Assembly: GCF_024623455.1 (NCBI RefSeq)
Contig: NZ_JANIPJ010000011.1
Span: 62,001 to 126,000 of the forward strand
Reading direction: 5' to 3'
DNA from: Paenibacillus soyae
Lineage (GTDB): Bacteria; Bacillota; Bacilli; Paenibacillales; Paenibacillaceae
Length of the DNA: 64,000 nucleotides
Position numbers and translations under genes: made by a program. Positions 35,604 through 44,669 of the stretch are shown piece by piece. Under the pieces are notes generated by a model that ran no database searches, was not told the DNA's origin, and saw only the letters and a program-made list of their open reading frames with translations. Each line of letters begins with the position of its first letter. The first letter of the stretch is position 1.

Positions 35604-35916
35604 ATTCAAACAACTCCTTTCAACATAACCTGGCGAGTTTAACCCTCACTTTATAAGTCGAGTAACGCTGAATTCTAGCATTAAATTAAAAATAATCAAA
35701 AAACTGAACAGGCAATAATAATTATCTGACCAGTTGTGTGTCACACATGATAGGAGTCAGAACAGGACTAAACTACGGAAGGTTAGTTAAAGAGTAGTGG
35801 CTAATTTGTGTTAAACATTCGGATTATTATCATGAAAAAAGTTTGTAGAGGAATTGGATACTTAGGTGTTAAAATAAGGGAAATAGGATAAATTGGTCGC
35901 AGAAGGGAACGGTCAA
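35604..35916. other. Intergenic, no gene seen
   Basis: 313 AT-rich bases between divergent genes. A small palindrome TGTGTGTCACACA at about 35735 is the only structure noticed; it could be an operator for either side. No RNA gene seen. Confidence 0.5.
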
Positions 35917-36204
35917 ATGAAAAGAGAAGAGGTTTTAGCTGCCCTTAAAGCAGGAGAATTTGATGGTATAAGTCATACATATCAACCATACAGTGGTTAC
36001 GGAAAAAATAGTCATCAAATAGAAATGAGTGTATCCTTTGGGACTATCGAGATAACGAAAATCACTACAGGCAAAAGCTTTAACGGCAAAGAAAATGAAC
36101 GATTTGAAGATAGGACAACTGAGGTTTTAAGTGACTATAAAGCGGTTGATTTTATAGAAGATCGTCCATATTACTTTAAACAAAGAAGACCAGATTTGTT
36201 TTAG
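35917..36204 (+). CDS. Hypothetical protein, 95 residues
   Basis: ATG 35917 preceded by AAGGGA. Starts MKREEVLAALKAGEFDGISH and ends YYFKQRRPDLF; probably one alpha-beta domain. No motif recognised and no evident partner. Confidence 0.55.
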   Translation: MKREEVLAALKAGEFDGISHTYQPYSGYGKNSHQIEMSVSFGTIEITKITTGKSFNGKENERFEDRTTEVLSDYKAVDFIEDRPYYFKQRRPDLF

Positions 36205-36430
36205 ACAGAGGCTCGAAATGCATATATAAAAAAAGCTCGCCAAAGGTGAGTTGTTTTGCCGTTTCCATAAACTAACGGTGGCAAAAGTTCAATAAATAGA
36301 AGGCGGGAGAGCCACCAATCTGGTGGCTCTCTTTTCTGTGAGCGTGGCTCTTTATGGTTAACAAACTGGCTCTGCCGTGCTGAAATATTCATTTAGATGC
36401 AAGAAGGGTCTTTTTAAAATCTTTATTTAT

Positions 36431-36980
36431 GCAGCTAAAGCTTGGGTTTTATAAAATATTGAATAATAGGCGTGACAATAGGCACGCTTGTATAGGGGAC
36501 CGCAGCTGTCCAGATCCAAATGCTATTGAAGGACCCAGTAATCAATTGCTTAAGCAGCTGCAGCTTGGGTTTTATGAAATATTGAATAATAGACGTGACA
36601 ATAGGCACGCTTGTATAGGGGACCGCAGCTGTCCAGACCCAAATGCTATTGAAGGACCCAGTAATCATCGCTTAAGCAGCTGCAGCTTGGGTTTTATGAA
36701 GTATTGAATAATAGACGTGACAATAGGCACGCTTGTATGGGGGACCACAGCTGTCCAGATCCAAATGATATTGAAGGACCAAATAATCATTGTTTAAACA
36801 GCTGAAGCTTTGGGTTTTATGAAATATTGAATAATAGACGTGACAATAGGCACGCTTGAATGGGACCGCAGCGGACCAGAATCCAAGAGGTCCCCTGAAG
36901 CCGTAACTAGCATTTCTTACGCGGTTCAAGGTCCGGTTTTATGAAATATTGAATATTAGGCGTGGAAATCAGCACGCTCA
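36431..36980. repeat. Tandem repeat of about 122 bp, four full units and a partial fifth
   Basis: Units start at 36431, 36554, 36676 and 36798, with a partial copy from about 36921. Each begins GCAGCTGCAGCTTGGG or similar, contains a small hairpin GCGTGACAATAGGCACGC and a GGACCGCAGCTGTCC hairpin, and ends near GGACCCAGTAATCA. Periods are 123, 122 and 122, which breaks any reading frame, so the units are not coding. The stretch 36205-37064 holds only this array and its flanks. It lies just upstream of the 394-residue protein gene, as replication-initiator or partition-site repeats would. Confidence 0.85.
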
Positions 36981-37064
36981 AATTTGACTTTGGTAGATAC
37001 GAATATATAATGATTTCACCATTTGATCAGGTGGAATATATATTTTACGGATGTGATAAAGAAC

Positions 37065-38246
37065 ATGTTGTTTCAAGTAAATGAGCGAATTCGATTAGCA
37101 CACGAATATTTTAAATTTGCCTATTTCTTCACCCTGAGTAAAGAAGCATTTCGGGTGGGGGATATGTTGTATTGGTTTATCTCTAACTTAACTTCGGATG
37201 TAACTGAAATTACAGAGGACAAGTTTAACCTCGATATAAGAAAACTGGATTTGGCGAGGGATCTAGGGTATAAAGATGCATCCTCCTTTAGAAAACGCAC
37301 AGATAAGCGAAACGGTTTAACTGTATGGGGGGAACTTGCTAAGGTTGGATTCGAGTTTTGCGATGGACATCGCTTTCTTCAAGGAAGAAAAGTAATTAAA
37401 GCAAAAAAGACAACCATTCAGATTCCATTGGTATTTGAACAAATAGATTGGGAATCTGTACAGTTTCCAAGCTTTTTCAATACCCGTAGAGACAAGTTTA
37501 TAGGGGACCTAAGAAGTATAGAGTATAAGATAAATAAATTATCGAATGAGAAGAATGAAGTAAAGTGGCATGATATCGATTATGAGAACAATAGTATTCG
37601 TACTTTTAAGATTTACCAATTTAGGCATACATCTCAGGAAAAAATCGATGCATTATTATTGCGCCAATACTGTTGGCTTGCTACACGATGTGGAGGCACT
37701 TTAAGTAGCTCAATAGGGCAGCAGCAGATAATGAGCCAGTTTAAAGCTATTTTGCAATATACCTGCGGGGGGAACTACTGGATTCAGGATACGTTTATGA
37801 AGATGGCGTACAATTTGCCTACAAGTTTATCAGAGCTAAACAAAAGAATAAGATACAACTATAAATCTGTTACGGCAAGATTTCACATGTCAGAGTACGG
37901 ACTTCAGTATGACAAGATTATAAAGGAAGACAGTATGGAGCAAAAGAGAGAGAAGAGGCTTCAACACCAAATTACGGACCTGGAGAACAAACTAAATTCA
38001 GCATCAAAAAGCAAATATGAAGTTTTGAAAGAGGAACTCGGAAAGTACAAAAGGGATGAAAATGGTGTCCTTATAGGAGATGCAGACGGTCGGTGGGGGA
38101 GCTATTTAAGTGGTTTGTTAAGTAAGGCGAAAAATGAGGAGTTAATGCGGGATAAGGAAGAAAAGTACAGAATGACTGAACTAAAATGCAATGAAATTAT
38201 TTCACATACCTACAGTGGGTCTGACTATGAGTTCATCTATTTCTAA
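37065..38246 (+). CDS. Unknown protein beside the tandem repeats; possible replication or partition function
   Basis: 394 residues from ATG 37065 (a TTG at 37023 is an in-frame alternative). An N-terminal segment KLDLARDLGYKDASSFRKRT looks like a helix-turn-helix. The C-terminal 90 residues are a charged coiled coil (KREKRLQHQITDLENKLNSA). The repeat array upstream suggests a DNA-binding replication or maintenance protein, but I recognise no Rep family. Function unknown. Confidence 0.6.
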   Translation: MLFQVNERIRLAHEYFKFAYFFTLSKEAFRVGDMLYWFISNLTSDVTEITEDKFNLDIRKLDLARDLGYKDASSFRKRTDKRNGLTVWGELAKVGFEFCDGHRFLQGRKVIKAKKTTIQIPLVFEQIDWESVQFPSFFNTRRDKFIGDLRSIEYKINKLSNEKNEVKWHDIDYENNSIRTFKIYQFRHTSQEKIDALLLRQYCWLATRCGGTLSSSIGQQQIMSQFKAILQYTCGGNYWIQDTFMKMAYNLPTSLSELNKRIRYNYKSVTARFHMSEYGLQYDKIIKEDSMEQKREKRLQHQITDLENKLNSASKSKYEVLKEELGKYKRDENGVLIGDADGRWGSYLSGLLSKAKNEELMRDKEEKYRMTELKCNEIISHTYSGSDYEFIYF

Positions 38247-38350
38247 TAGGTAAGTATGAACCTAACTAAATCGACTAATACATAAAAAAGACAACATTGT
38301 AATAAGGGACTAACCATAAGAGGAGGCGATAATTAAAGGAGGAATTATTA

Positions 38351-38890
38351 ATGATATTATTTAGTCTAGATCAATCTATCACCAAAACTGGTTATGCAAT
38401 CTGGGAGTTAAAAAAAAGTCAGATTAATCTAAAGCAGTATGGGACAATCAAGTTGAATGCAAGGGAACCATATTTAACAAGGATTTTTTCGCTAGAGGCA
38501 TTATTCGATAAAATGGTGATTGAGCAGAAAATTACTCATGTAATCTACGAGCAAATCCAGTTGCAATCAAATCGAAATGTAGCAACCTTCAAGAAATTAT
38601 CTGCCTTGCAGTTTTTTATTGAGTATTATTGCTGGAATCGCAAATTACAATTTGAACCTCCAATACACGTATCAACCTACAGGACCAATTGGGCAAAAGC
38701 TGCATTTAATTTGAACAAAGGAGATAAGCTATCGGTTTTTCAATACATTAAGGATAAGTTAGGTAATCCCGAGGGAATAACACCTGATGTTTCAGACGCG
38801 ATTACAATGGCTTGGTACTACTGTTTTACTGAATTGAGGTATTCAAATATAGTCCTCAAAGAAGCAACAATCCAAGATTATAAGGTTTAA
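38351..38890 (+). CDS. RuvC-like Holliday-junction nuclease (phage/plasmid type)
   Basis: 179 residues with RNase-H-fold RuvC features: Asp in LFSLDQSITKTGYAIW, Glu in VIYEQIQLQSN, and the C-terminal Asp pair in TPDVSDAITMAW. These are the metal-binding acidic residues. ATG 38351 follows AAAGGAGGA. RuvC-like resolvases of this small kind are common in phage and mobile elements, where they resolve branched DNA. A hairpin (CGCCCT/AGGGCG) follows at 38903-38931. Confidence 0.82.
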   Translation: MILFSLDQSITKTGYAIWELKKSQINLKQYGTIKLNAREPYLTRIFSLEALFDKMVIEQKITHVIYEQIQLQSNRNVATFKKLSALQFFIEYYCWNRKLQFEPPIHVSTYRTNWAKAAFNLNKGDKLSVFQYIKDKLGNPEGITPDVSDAITMAWYYCFTELRYSNIVLKEATIQDYKV

Positions 38891-38902
38891 CAATACGATA
38901 GT

Positions 38903-38935
38903 CGCCCTGATATCTTTATGACATTAGGGCGTTTC
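38903..38935 (+). terminator. Terminator hairpin after the RuvC-like gene
   Basis: CGCCCT (38903-38908) pairs with AGGGCG (38926-38931), then GTTTCC; a weak T run. Confidence 0.5.
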
Positions 38936-38961
38936 CATTTGGGAATTAATAAAGGGGAAAA

Positions 38962-39381
38962 TCAAACTTTAGAAAGGTCAATAATTTCTATCTTATACAA
39001 TTGATTAATCAGTGACAATAAATCAGAACCTTCATTGTTAAGTCTTATGTTTTGATTTAGATCAATCAGCACCAGTGTCTTGATAATGGGATATCGAATT
39101 AAAAAAATCAGTGACCGAAAATCAGTGGGGTCATCTTCGTAATAAACGATTTCTTCAGGACTGATTTTTCTAATCACGGCATAAGCGACTAAATGGGAAA
39201 GTTGGATTTCTCGTTCTATACTATTACCTCTCGTATAGAAGCCAATTTTCATTTCATGTGCCACCCTCATAAGTTCTCCTATAAATAAGTTATATCGGTT
39301 AGACAGGTAGTATTTGATATTAGTATCCAAAGTAAAAGATATATCCGCTGCGATAAATCTATTGGAGCTGATTGGTTTCAA
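38962..39381 (-). CDS. Hypothetical protein, 139 residues
   Basis: Starts at TTG 39381 with no good ribosome site, so the start is doubtful. Sequence such as LSHLVAYAVIRKISPEE and IKTLVLIDLNQNI suggests an alpha-beta fold. No motif recognised. Confidence 0.45.
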   Translation of the reverse strand: MKPISSNRFIAADISFTLDTNIKYYLSNRYNLFIGELMRVAHEMKIGFYTRGNSIEREIQLSHLVAYAVIRKISPEEIVYYEDDPTDFRSLIFLIRYPIIKTLVLIDLNQNIRLNNEGSDLLSLINQLYKIEIIDLSKV

Positions 39382-39549
39382 ATAATGAAGGTTTGTAAGG
39401 ATACTCCCTTATAATAAATATGTCTCCTGTTGAATAGTAACACTTGAACAATTAAAGAATCGATCTGCAAATAAAAGATAAACAGACAATAACAAATAAA
39501 AAATGGTCGCTAATTAATAAAAAACTACCGATACCTACAAAAAATTAGT

Positions 39550-39777
39550 TCAACACATAAGATTATCAATGTACCAATCGATTGCTCTAACTGCACTCTC
39601 AACGTGGTTGTAATAACATCGATGGAAATGTTGATGATCAATAATGTAGCCCAACTGATCACCATCAGCAGGAGAGGCAGAACTTAATGTACAGATGTTG
39701 GTACCTCTATGAGTATAGACTACGACGTATTGTCTAAGATCCGCTGAGTAGTTATTGCCATTTTCCACATCAATCAC
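39550..39777 (-). CDS. Hypothetical protein, 75 residues
   Basis: GTG 39777 overlaps the stop of the upstream membrane protein (GTGA). It contains His/Cys/Tyr-rich DHQHFHRCYYNHV, possibly metal binding. Unknown function; likely expressed with its neighbour. Confidence 0.45.
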   Translation of the reverse strand: MIDVENGNNYSADLRQYVVVYTHRGTNICTLSSASPADGDQLGYIIDHQHFHRCYYNHVESAVRAIDWYIDNLMC

Positions 39778-40028
39778 TCCGAATCATTTTTCAAGGAGAT
39801 TAAGTTAGAGTGCCTCTCTGTGAGACGTGCCCCATACTTCAAATGCAGTTTGTAAATGAGTTTTGGATGGTTGGTTACGTACAAACGAGTTAGTTCATGA
39901 TCAGGATAGTTGAAAATAAAACGTAGTTTCTGTCTTTCATAAATTTGATAAATCGTTGTCACCACTAAGATTAGTATTCCATAGCCTATAAGGAAATATG
40001 GCGATATGAAGGTTATTATCCCTGCCAT
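39774..40028 (-). CDS. Small single-pass membrane protein
   Basis: 84 residues from ATG 40028 (AAGGGGTG upstream). One strong membrane segment (about residues 9-25, YFLIGYGILILVVTTIYQIY), then a basic cytoplasmic tail. Overlaps the 75-residue gene. Unknown function. Confidence 0.5.
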   Translation of the reverse strand: MAGIITFISPYFLIGYGILILVVTTIYQIYERQKLRFIFNYPDHELTRLYVTNHPKLIYKLHLKYGARLTERHSNLISLKNDSE

Positions 40029-40186
40029 TTTTGACACCCCTTACTAAAGTCTTATTGGGGACCATCCTAGGACAACCGGTTGCTTCAGTCAAGCCTTTAG
40101 AAAAATCTCTTGTTTAGGACTAAATGAAAAGCTGTAAAAATATTTTTAAAAAGCTATAGACAAGATGTTATACGACGTGTTACATT

Positions 40187-40552
40187 GGAAATCCACCCCA
40201 ATGTGGTGGTTTTCCAGCTAAAAGGAGGAATGTCCATCGAGAAACGTCATACAACATAAATAACACACGCGAGCTATTAATTCTTATGCTTGCACACATC
40301 AGGTGTGCGGGCGATACAGAAGCCCTCAATGAGGGTCAAGCAAAAGTGTGGTAAAGCCATAATGAACAGAATTGAGTTGAATGTCTCAATTCATAAACCT
40401 GCTTTTAGGGGCGAAGTCTGCCCAATTCCTTTAATGGAATTCTAAAAGCAAATGGCTTACTGCATGTTGCTTCTGTATCGGGGCATAAGAATTCATAGCT
40501 CTATTTTGTAGAGCGGGAGTTCTGTGATTCGAGCAGAACTCCCGCTCTTTTT
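40187..40552 (+). ncRNA. Highly structured RNA ending in a perfect terminator; candidate new ncRNA or attenuator
   Basis: Nested stems seen by eye: GAGCTAT/ATAGCTC (40271/40495), AATTCTTATGC/GCATAAGAATT (40279/40483, 11 bp), GCACAC/GTGTGC (40292/40303), CGATACAGAAGC/GCTTCTGTATCG (40312/40469, 12 bp), AAGCCAT/ATGGCTT (40354/40452), AATTGAG/CTCAATT (40370/40385), TGCTTTTAG/CTAAAAGCA (40400/40442), GGGC/GCCC (40409/40420), AATTCC/GGAATT (40424/40436). A 15-bp terminator stem (40510-40524/40534-40548) with a T run ends it. Upstream are a hairpin (40187-40215), AAAGGAGG and a 9-codon ORF MSIEKRHTT (40230-40259). No known family recognised. Confidence 0.8.
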
Positions 40553-40601
40553 GTCTTGAGCTGGAACTGCGACTCGCACATTGATAACTCAATATCGAAA
40601 A

Positions 40602-40827
40602 TCAAGGTTGGTTTCCAATCTTGACGGTGTGGGGCACCGATAAGAGTTGCTTAGGCATGTATTGCCTAAGTAACGTGCTCCTATCTTCCTTCTAGTGTGT
40701 CGGCGAGGAACCGAAAGTAAGTGACTGCGGGTAGCGGACAATACCGAGAAATACGGGATAGCAGTGATCTGTTAAAAAAGACAGGGAGCCGCAGGAGCGA
40801 AGATAGCTGCCCAACCAAGGGCGGCTA
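40602..40827 (+). ncRNA. Second structured RNA segment, probably the leader of the downstream gene
   Basis: Hairpins: TCAAGGTTGG/CCAATCTTGA (40602/40615), CGGTG/CACCG (40625/40635), GTTGCTTAGGCA/TGCCTAAGTAAC (40646/40663, 12 bp with one G-U), a long-range CTGCGG/CCGCAG (40725/40789) and TAGCTGCCC/GGGCGGCTA (40804/40819). No reading frame. It ends 38 bases before the ATG at 40866. It could be a 5' leader or the 3' half of one larger RNA together with 40187-40552. Confidence 0.6.
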
Positions 40828-40865
40828 ATCCAAATGAGAAATTATTATAAATGGAGGAAATGAAA

Positions 40866-41582
40866 ATGAAGAACTTTAGCGAAGTAAAGAATCGAATTTC
40901 TGGTGTTTTTTGGTACAACATGTTGCTTAATGGTGGAGACATTGAGATTGAAGAAATTGAAAACAAAAAACTTAGAATAACAGGATTTACCCTTTACTCA
41001 ATGCAAGTGGCATATTTACTAGTTGCGGCATCATGCATAGAATCAGTCGATTTTCAATGTTGTGAAACAAACCAAGCTTTCCAACTTAGTAAAACACAAA
41101 TAAACAAAGGCAATAACAAGTACAAAATTGTTGAGAGAAAGATTGATAAAAAAAGATTTAGCCCAATCAAAGGTTACAATATCTCATTTACGACTACGCT
41201 AGATTCCTATAGCTTCCTAGATTTACTTCATCATCAATCAATTAGGGATTCCCTATATACACCCAATTACAAGAGATTTGTTGATTTTATCTTACTGCAT
41301 CTTGCATTTACCCTTTTTGATTTGACACCAAAAGAGCAAAAGATATATGTCGCAGAGACAGGGAGCAATCTAACGTTAAAGCAGGTATTTAACCACAAGA
41401 TTTTTTGGGGGAGTATAGACACTTGCGATTCCTGTAATCAGCTTATCTCTTCTTATGAAGAAAATAATATTGAGGAGTGTCCAAATCAGGTTTCGGGTGT
41501 ATTCTGTGATGACTGTTATTCGAGGCATTTAGAGAAGTGTAATTGTTGCAAAGTTGCTTATCAGGTATCGACAACACCATGA
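40866..41582 (+). CDS. Hypothetical protein with a C-terminal zinc-binding domain
   Basis: 238 residues from ATG 40866, preceded by GGAGGA. The C-terminus (about 185-238) carries CDSCNQ, CDDCYS and CNCC pairs, a zinc ribbon or treble-clef arrangement. The rest is not recognised. It follows a long structured leader. Confidence 0.65.
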   Translation: MKNFSEVKNRISGVFWYNMLLNGGDIEIEEIENKKLRITGFTLYSMQVAYLLVAASCIESVDFQCCETNQAFQLSKTQINKGNNKYKIVERKIDKKRFSPIKGYNISFTTTLDSYSFLDLLHHQSIRDSLYTPNYKRFVDFILLHLAFTLFDLTPKEQKIYVAETGSNLTLKQVFNHKIFWGSIDTCDSCNQLISSYEENNIEECPNQVSGVFCDDCYSRHLEKCNCCKVAYQVSTTP

Positions 41583-41665
41583 GCTATTAGCAGTTAAAGA
41601 CAACTAATCCCCTGCGCATATTTAGCGTGGGGGTACTTTATATAAGAATAGAAAGGATTTTGACA

Positions 41666-42442
41666 ATGGGAAAAATACTAGGAAGTCTCCAAACTAACCG
41701 TATATATCAAATTGATTGTATCCAAGGTATGAAACTGCTGCCTGACAATAGCGTGGATTTTAACGTCTCCGACCCCCCATATAATATAGGAAGGTTAGGG
41801 GCAAAGGTAAATTTAAAGAATGGGTACAAGGCTATAGATGAACCTTGGGATAACATAGAGAACTTTCATGGCTTTACTGAAAAATGGTTGGTTGAGTGTT
41901 ATAGAACACTTAAACCAGATGGTTCAATATTGGTCTATGGGACTCATCATAGTATATTCCTCACGGGCTATTTAATGAAAGAGATAGGATTCAGGATAAA
42001 AATGCAGTACGTCTGGAGAAAGCTAAACCCTCCACCAAGCTTTTTGGGGACCAACCCCACCTACGCCACAGAGTTTATTATTTGGGGTCATAAAACGAAT
42101 AAGTATAAATATAACCTGGACTATGCAAAACACATTAATGGCGGTAAAAATATATCAAACGTATTTGAATCGTCCCTCACACCCCCAAGAGAGAAAAAAC
42201 ACGGAAAGTTCCCTTGTCAGAAGCCGCTTGAAATGACAACCAAGTTAATTAAGCTACACTCAAACGAAGGGGACACGATTTTGGTACCTTTTTGCGGGAG
42301 TGGAACCGAGTGCGTTGCAGCTACTTTGACCAATCGTTCATTCGTTACATTTGAAACAAACAGAGATTACATTGAACAAGCTAACAATAGATTAGATGAC
42401 ATTGACGGGAATCAGGCTTTAATTGACACAAACATCCTATAA
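41666..42442 (+). CDS. DNA methyltransferase, N4-cytosine/N6-adenine type (beta order)
   Basis: 258 residues from ATG 41666. The catalytic motif IV is in NVSDPPYNIG (about residue 33) and the SAM-binding motif I VPFCGSGTECVAA lies near the C-terminus (about 208), so the motif order is the beta class. No target-recognition homology can be read. No restriction enzyme is adjacent, so it is probably an orphan mobile-element methylase, perhaps protecting the element or marking its DNA. A hairpin (41609-41633) lies just upstream. Confidence 0.9.
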   Translation: MGKILGSLQTNRIYQIDCIQGMKLLPDNSVDFNVSDPPYNIGRLGAKVNLKNGYKAIDEPWDNIENFHGFTEKWLVECYRTLKPDGSILVYGTHHSIFLTGYLMKEIGFRIKMQYVWRKLNPPPSFLGTNPTYATEFIIWGHKTNKYKYNLDYAKHINGGKNISNVFESSLTPPREKKHGKFPCQKPLEMTTKLIKLHSNEGDTILVPFCGSGTECVAATLTNRSFVTFETNRDYIEQANNRLDDIDGNQALIDTNIL

Positions 42443-42498
42443 ATACTTTTAAAAAAATAACCACATGGAAGTGGTAATAATCTAAAGGACTGATTTTA

Positions 42499-42732
42499 AT
42501 GTATTATGCAATTCAACTCCATACAAAACCCACACCAAAAGGGAAACCGAGAAAGCTTTATCTTGTGTATCAACTACTAGAGAATTTTGAGGTTACCTTA
42601 ATTGATATAGTAGAGGAACCCTATTCTTCTAGAGGACTTTACGACCAGTACCCTGATTGTCAGCTATTTGGGGAATTTGAGACTAGCATAAAAGAGTACA
42701 GATGGTTATCCAATTATAAATCTATGGTCTAA
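42499..42732 (+). CDS. Hypothetical protein, 77 residues
   Basis: ATG 42499 after AAAGGA. Begins MYYAIQLHTKPTPKGKPRKL; no motif. Preceded by an ACCAC/GTGGT hairpin (42460-42475), a pattern shared with neighbouring genes. Confidence 0.6.
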   Translation: MYYAIQLHTKPTPKGKPRKLYLVYQLLENFEVTLIDIVEEPYSSRGLYDQYPDCQLFGEFETSIKEYRWLSNYKSMV

Positions 42733-42829
42733 AAATAGTAATGCTACAAGGTGCCTTGTTAAGAATAGGATTACCAAAATTGGAAATAACGCCGCAAGGA
42801 TGCGGTTTATTTATAAGGAGTATTGTAAT

Positions 42830-42976
42830 ATGAACTCGATTAAAAAAGGAACAGATTGCCTTGAAAATAGTATTGTTAAACCTACAGTTGAAGAAATGAA
42901 AAAGCAAGAATTGGTTTGCGTTCTTGCTGATTTAATAAGAAAATATGCTGTCCATAAAATGACGGACACAAACTGA
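42830..42976 (+). CDS. Small protein of 48 residues upstream of the serine recombinase
   Basis: ATG 42830 is preceded by AAGGAG at 9 bases. Reads MNSIKKGTDCLENSIVKPTV and continues as an amphipathic helix to TDTN. Good ribosome site and position make it plausible. It may be a regulator or accessory of the recombinase. Unknown family. Confidence 0.55.
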   Translation: MNSIKKGTDCLENSIVKPTVEEMKKQELVCVLADLIRKYAVHKMTDTN

Positions 42977-43085
42977 ATACATTCTAGTTCAATCCCACGG
43001 CAGGTTATCATCTGATAGCCTGCCGGCGGTTTATAGAGGGTAATAGAGGACAATAAAATTAGAATTCAATTTGGAGGTCATTGTA

Positions 43086-44669
43086 ATGAATAAAAATAGA
43101 GCTGCGTTGTATCTAAGAGTATCGACTGAGGAACAAAAGCGAGAAGGTTTCTCTTTAGCTGCACAAGAGGAAATATTAAAGGGATATTGTGAATCAAAGG
43201 AGTATCAAATTTACGACATCTACGATGATGGTGGATATTCTGGAAAGGATTTTAACAGACCACGAATGCAGCAGTTACTAAGGGATCTTAGAGAGGACAA
43301 GTTTGATATTGTACTGGCAGTCGCAGTTGATCGAATATCGCGTAACAACTTAGATGTATTAACTTTAGTTGAAAAAGAGCTCCACCCACGAGGCAAAAAA
43401 CTACTTATCAGTACATGTGACATTGACAGTTCAACGGAAACGGGGAAAATGTTTATAAGTCTATTGGGTACATTTGCTGAGTATGAGCGTCGGCTCATTA
43501 TATCCAGAGTCAAAAAAGGGATGGACAAGCGCGCACGTGAAGGGAAATGGAACGGCGGTATGATGTTAGGATATGATTCATTTAATGGTGAGCTTATAGT
43601 AAATAAAGAAGAAGCTGAAATTGTAAGGGAGATCTTCGAACTTCGAGCATTGGGAAAAGGATATAAGTATATAGCTAGAACCCTAAACGCTAAGGGCAAA
43701 AAGACAAAAGGAACAGCTTTAAAACCAAGTGGGAGTTTTAGTATTAATGCAGTAAAAACTATCTTAGAGAATGAGAAATATATAGGAAATATAACTTGGG
43801 GTAAGCAACGGGATTGGAATAATAAACGAAGAAGCGGAAAGACCGAACCTGCAAAAGTAGATGGTACTCATGATGCCATCATTGACAGGGACCTTTGGGG
43901 AAAGGTCCTACTTGTAAATAAAATCAATAGTGAGGCAACAGTTAGTAAAAGTAATTTTAAAGGTGAATTTATTTTATCCGGAATACTACGTTGTCCTTCG
44001 TGTGGAGCAGGAACTGTAATGAGCAAAAAAAAGAAAAGAGACGGTTCCGGATATCATTTGTACTATATGTGTCAGAACTATCATGCTAAAGGCAAAACTG
44101 TATGTGGTTCAAATTTAGTTATCAAAGAGCTTGTTGAGGAGCAAGTAATCAAATTTATTCGAACCATGTTGGACTCTGAAGAAATAATTGATGGGATTGT
44201 AGATCGACTCACGCTTGAAGAGATCTATAGTACGGCTCAATTGGAGAAGGATTTAAATGTCCAAAGGGTTGAATTGAAGAAGTTGTTGGACAGACAAAAA
44301 AAGCAGGATGATGATTATTACTCTGGAAAAATTAAAGCTGAACGTTACGACCGTTTAGCTGAAACTCTTGAAGGTCATATTAGTGAGGCGGAACAAGCCA
44401 TTTCTTATATTGAACGCGAATTAGAAAAAATCAGAAGTACGGTGTTTATAAATAAAAAAATCATAATAGAAGCCCTGACAAACTTTGAGAATCTATTTGG
44501 TGAAGCGACAAATGAAGAGAAACGAGCACTACTTCGGGCATTGATAAGGGAGATTCATGTCGAAGCCGACCGTAAGAGCATTAAAAACATCATCTTCTGG
44601 TTCTCGGAAGATGATGGCTTTGCACAGGCTGCTTTACCAGTAAGTGAAGAGCGGGGAACCGTATCATAA
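43086..44669 (+). CDS. Large serine recombinase, candidate cassette recombinase
   Basis: 527 residues from ATG 43086 (GGAGGT 7 bases upstream). The resolvase catalytic domain (about 1-150) has the nucleophile Ser13 in LYLRVSTEEQ, then GYSGKDFNRP and DRISRN. Next come the recombinase domain (about 160-290), a zinc ribbon from about residue 302 (CPSCGAG and, further on, CQNYHAKGKTVCGSN) and a coiled coil (about 390-460). This is the layout of phage integrases and of SCC Ccr proteins; I cannot say which family it is closest to. Its last codons and stop are part of attachment repeat R3. Confidence 0.93.
   Translation: MNKNRAALYLRVSTEEQKREGFSLAAQEEILKGYCESKEYQIYDIYDDGGYSGKDFNRPRMQQLLRDLREDKFDIVLAVAVDRISRNNLDVLTLVEKELHPRGKKLLISTCDIDSSTETGKMFISLLGTFAEYERRLIISRVKKGMDKRAREGKWNGGMMLGYDSFNGELIVNKEEAEIVREIFELRALGKGYKYIARTLNAKGKKTKGTALKPSGSFSINAVKTILENEKYIGNITWGKQRDWNNKRRSGKTEPAKVDGTHDAIIDRDLWGKVLLVNKINSEATVSKSNFKGEFILSGILRCPSCGAGTVMSKKKKRDGSGYHLYYMCQNYHAKGKTVCGSNLVIKELVEEQVIKFIRTMLDSEEIIDGIVDRLTLEEIYSTAQLEKDLNVQRVELKKLLDRQKKQDDDYYSGKIKAERYDRLAETLEGHISEAEQAISYIERELEKIRSTVFINKKIIIEALTNFENLFGEATNEEKRALLRALIREIHVEADRKSIKNIIFWFSEDDGFAQAALPVSEERGTVS

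Noticed and set aside
36429-36929. Open frames across the 122-bp tandem repeats on both strands
   Set aside because: Periods of 123 and 122 change frame between units, and there are no ribosome sites; the frames are a by-product of repetition.
40187-40827. Assigning the structured region to OLE, GOLLD or ROOL RNA
   Set aside because: Size is in range but no consensus element was recognised, and an intrinsic terminator splits the region.
43086-44669. Naming the serine recombinase CcrA, CcrB or CcrC
   Set aside because: Domain layout fits, but I cannot distinguish it from phage-type large serine integrases by reading; no symbol given.
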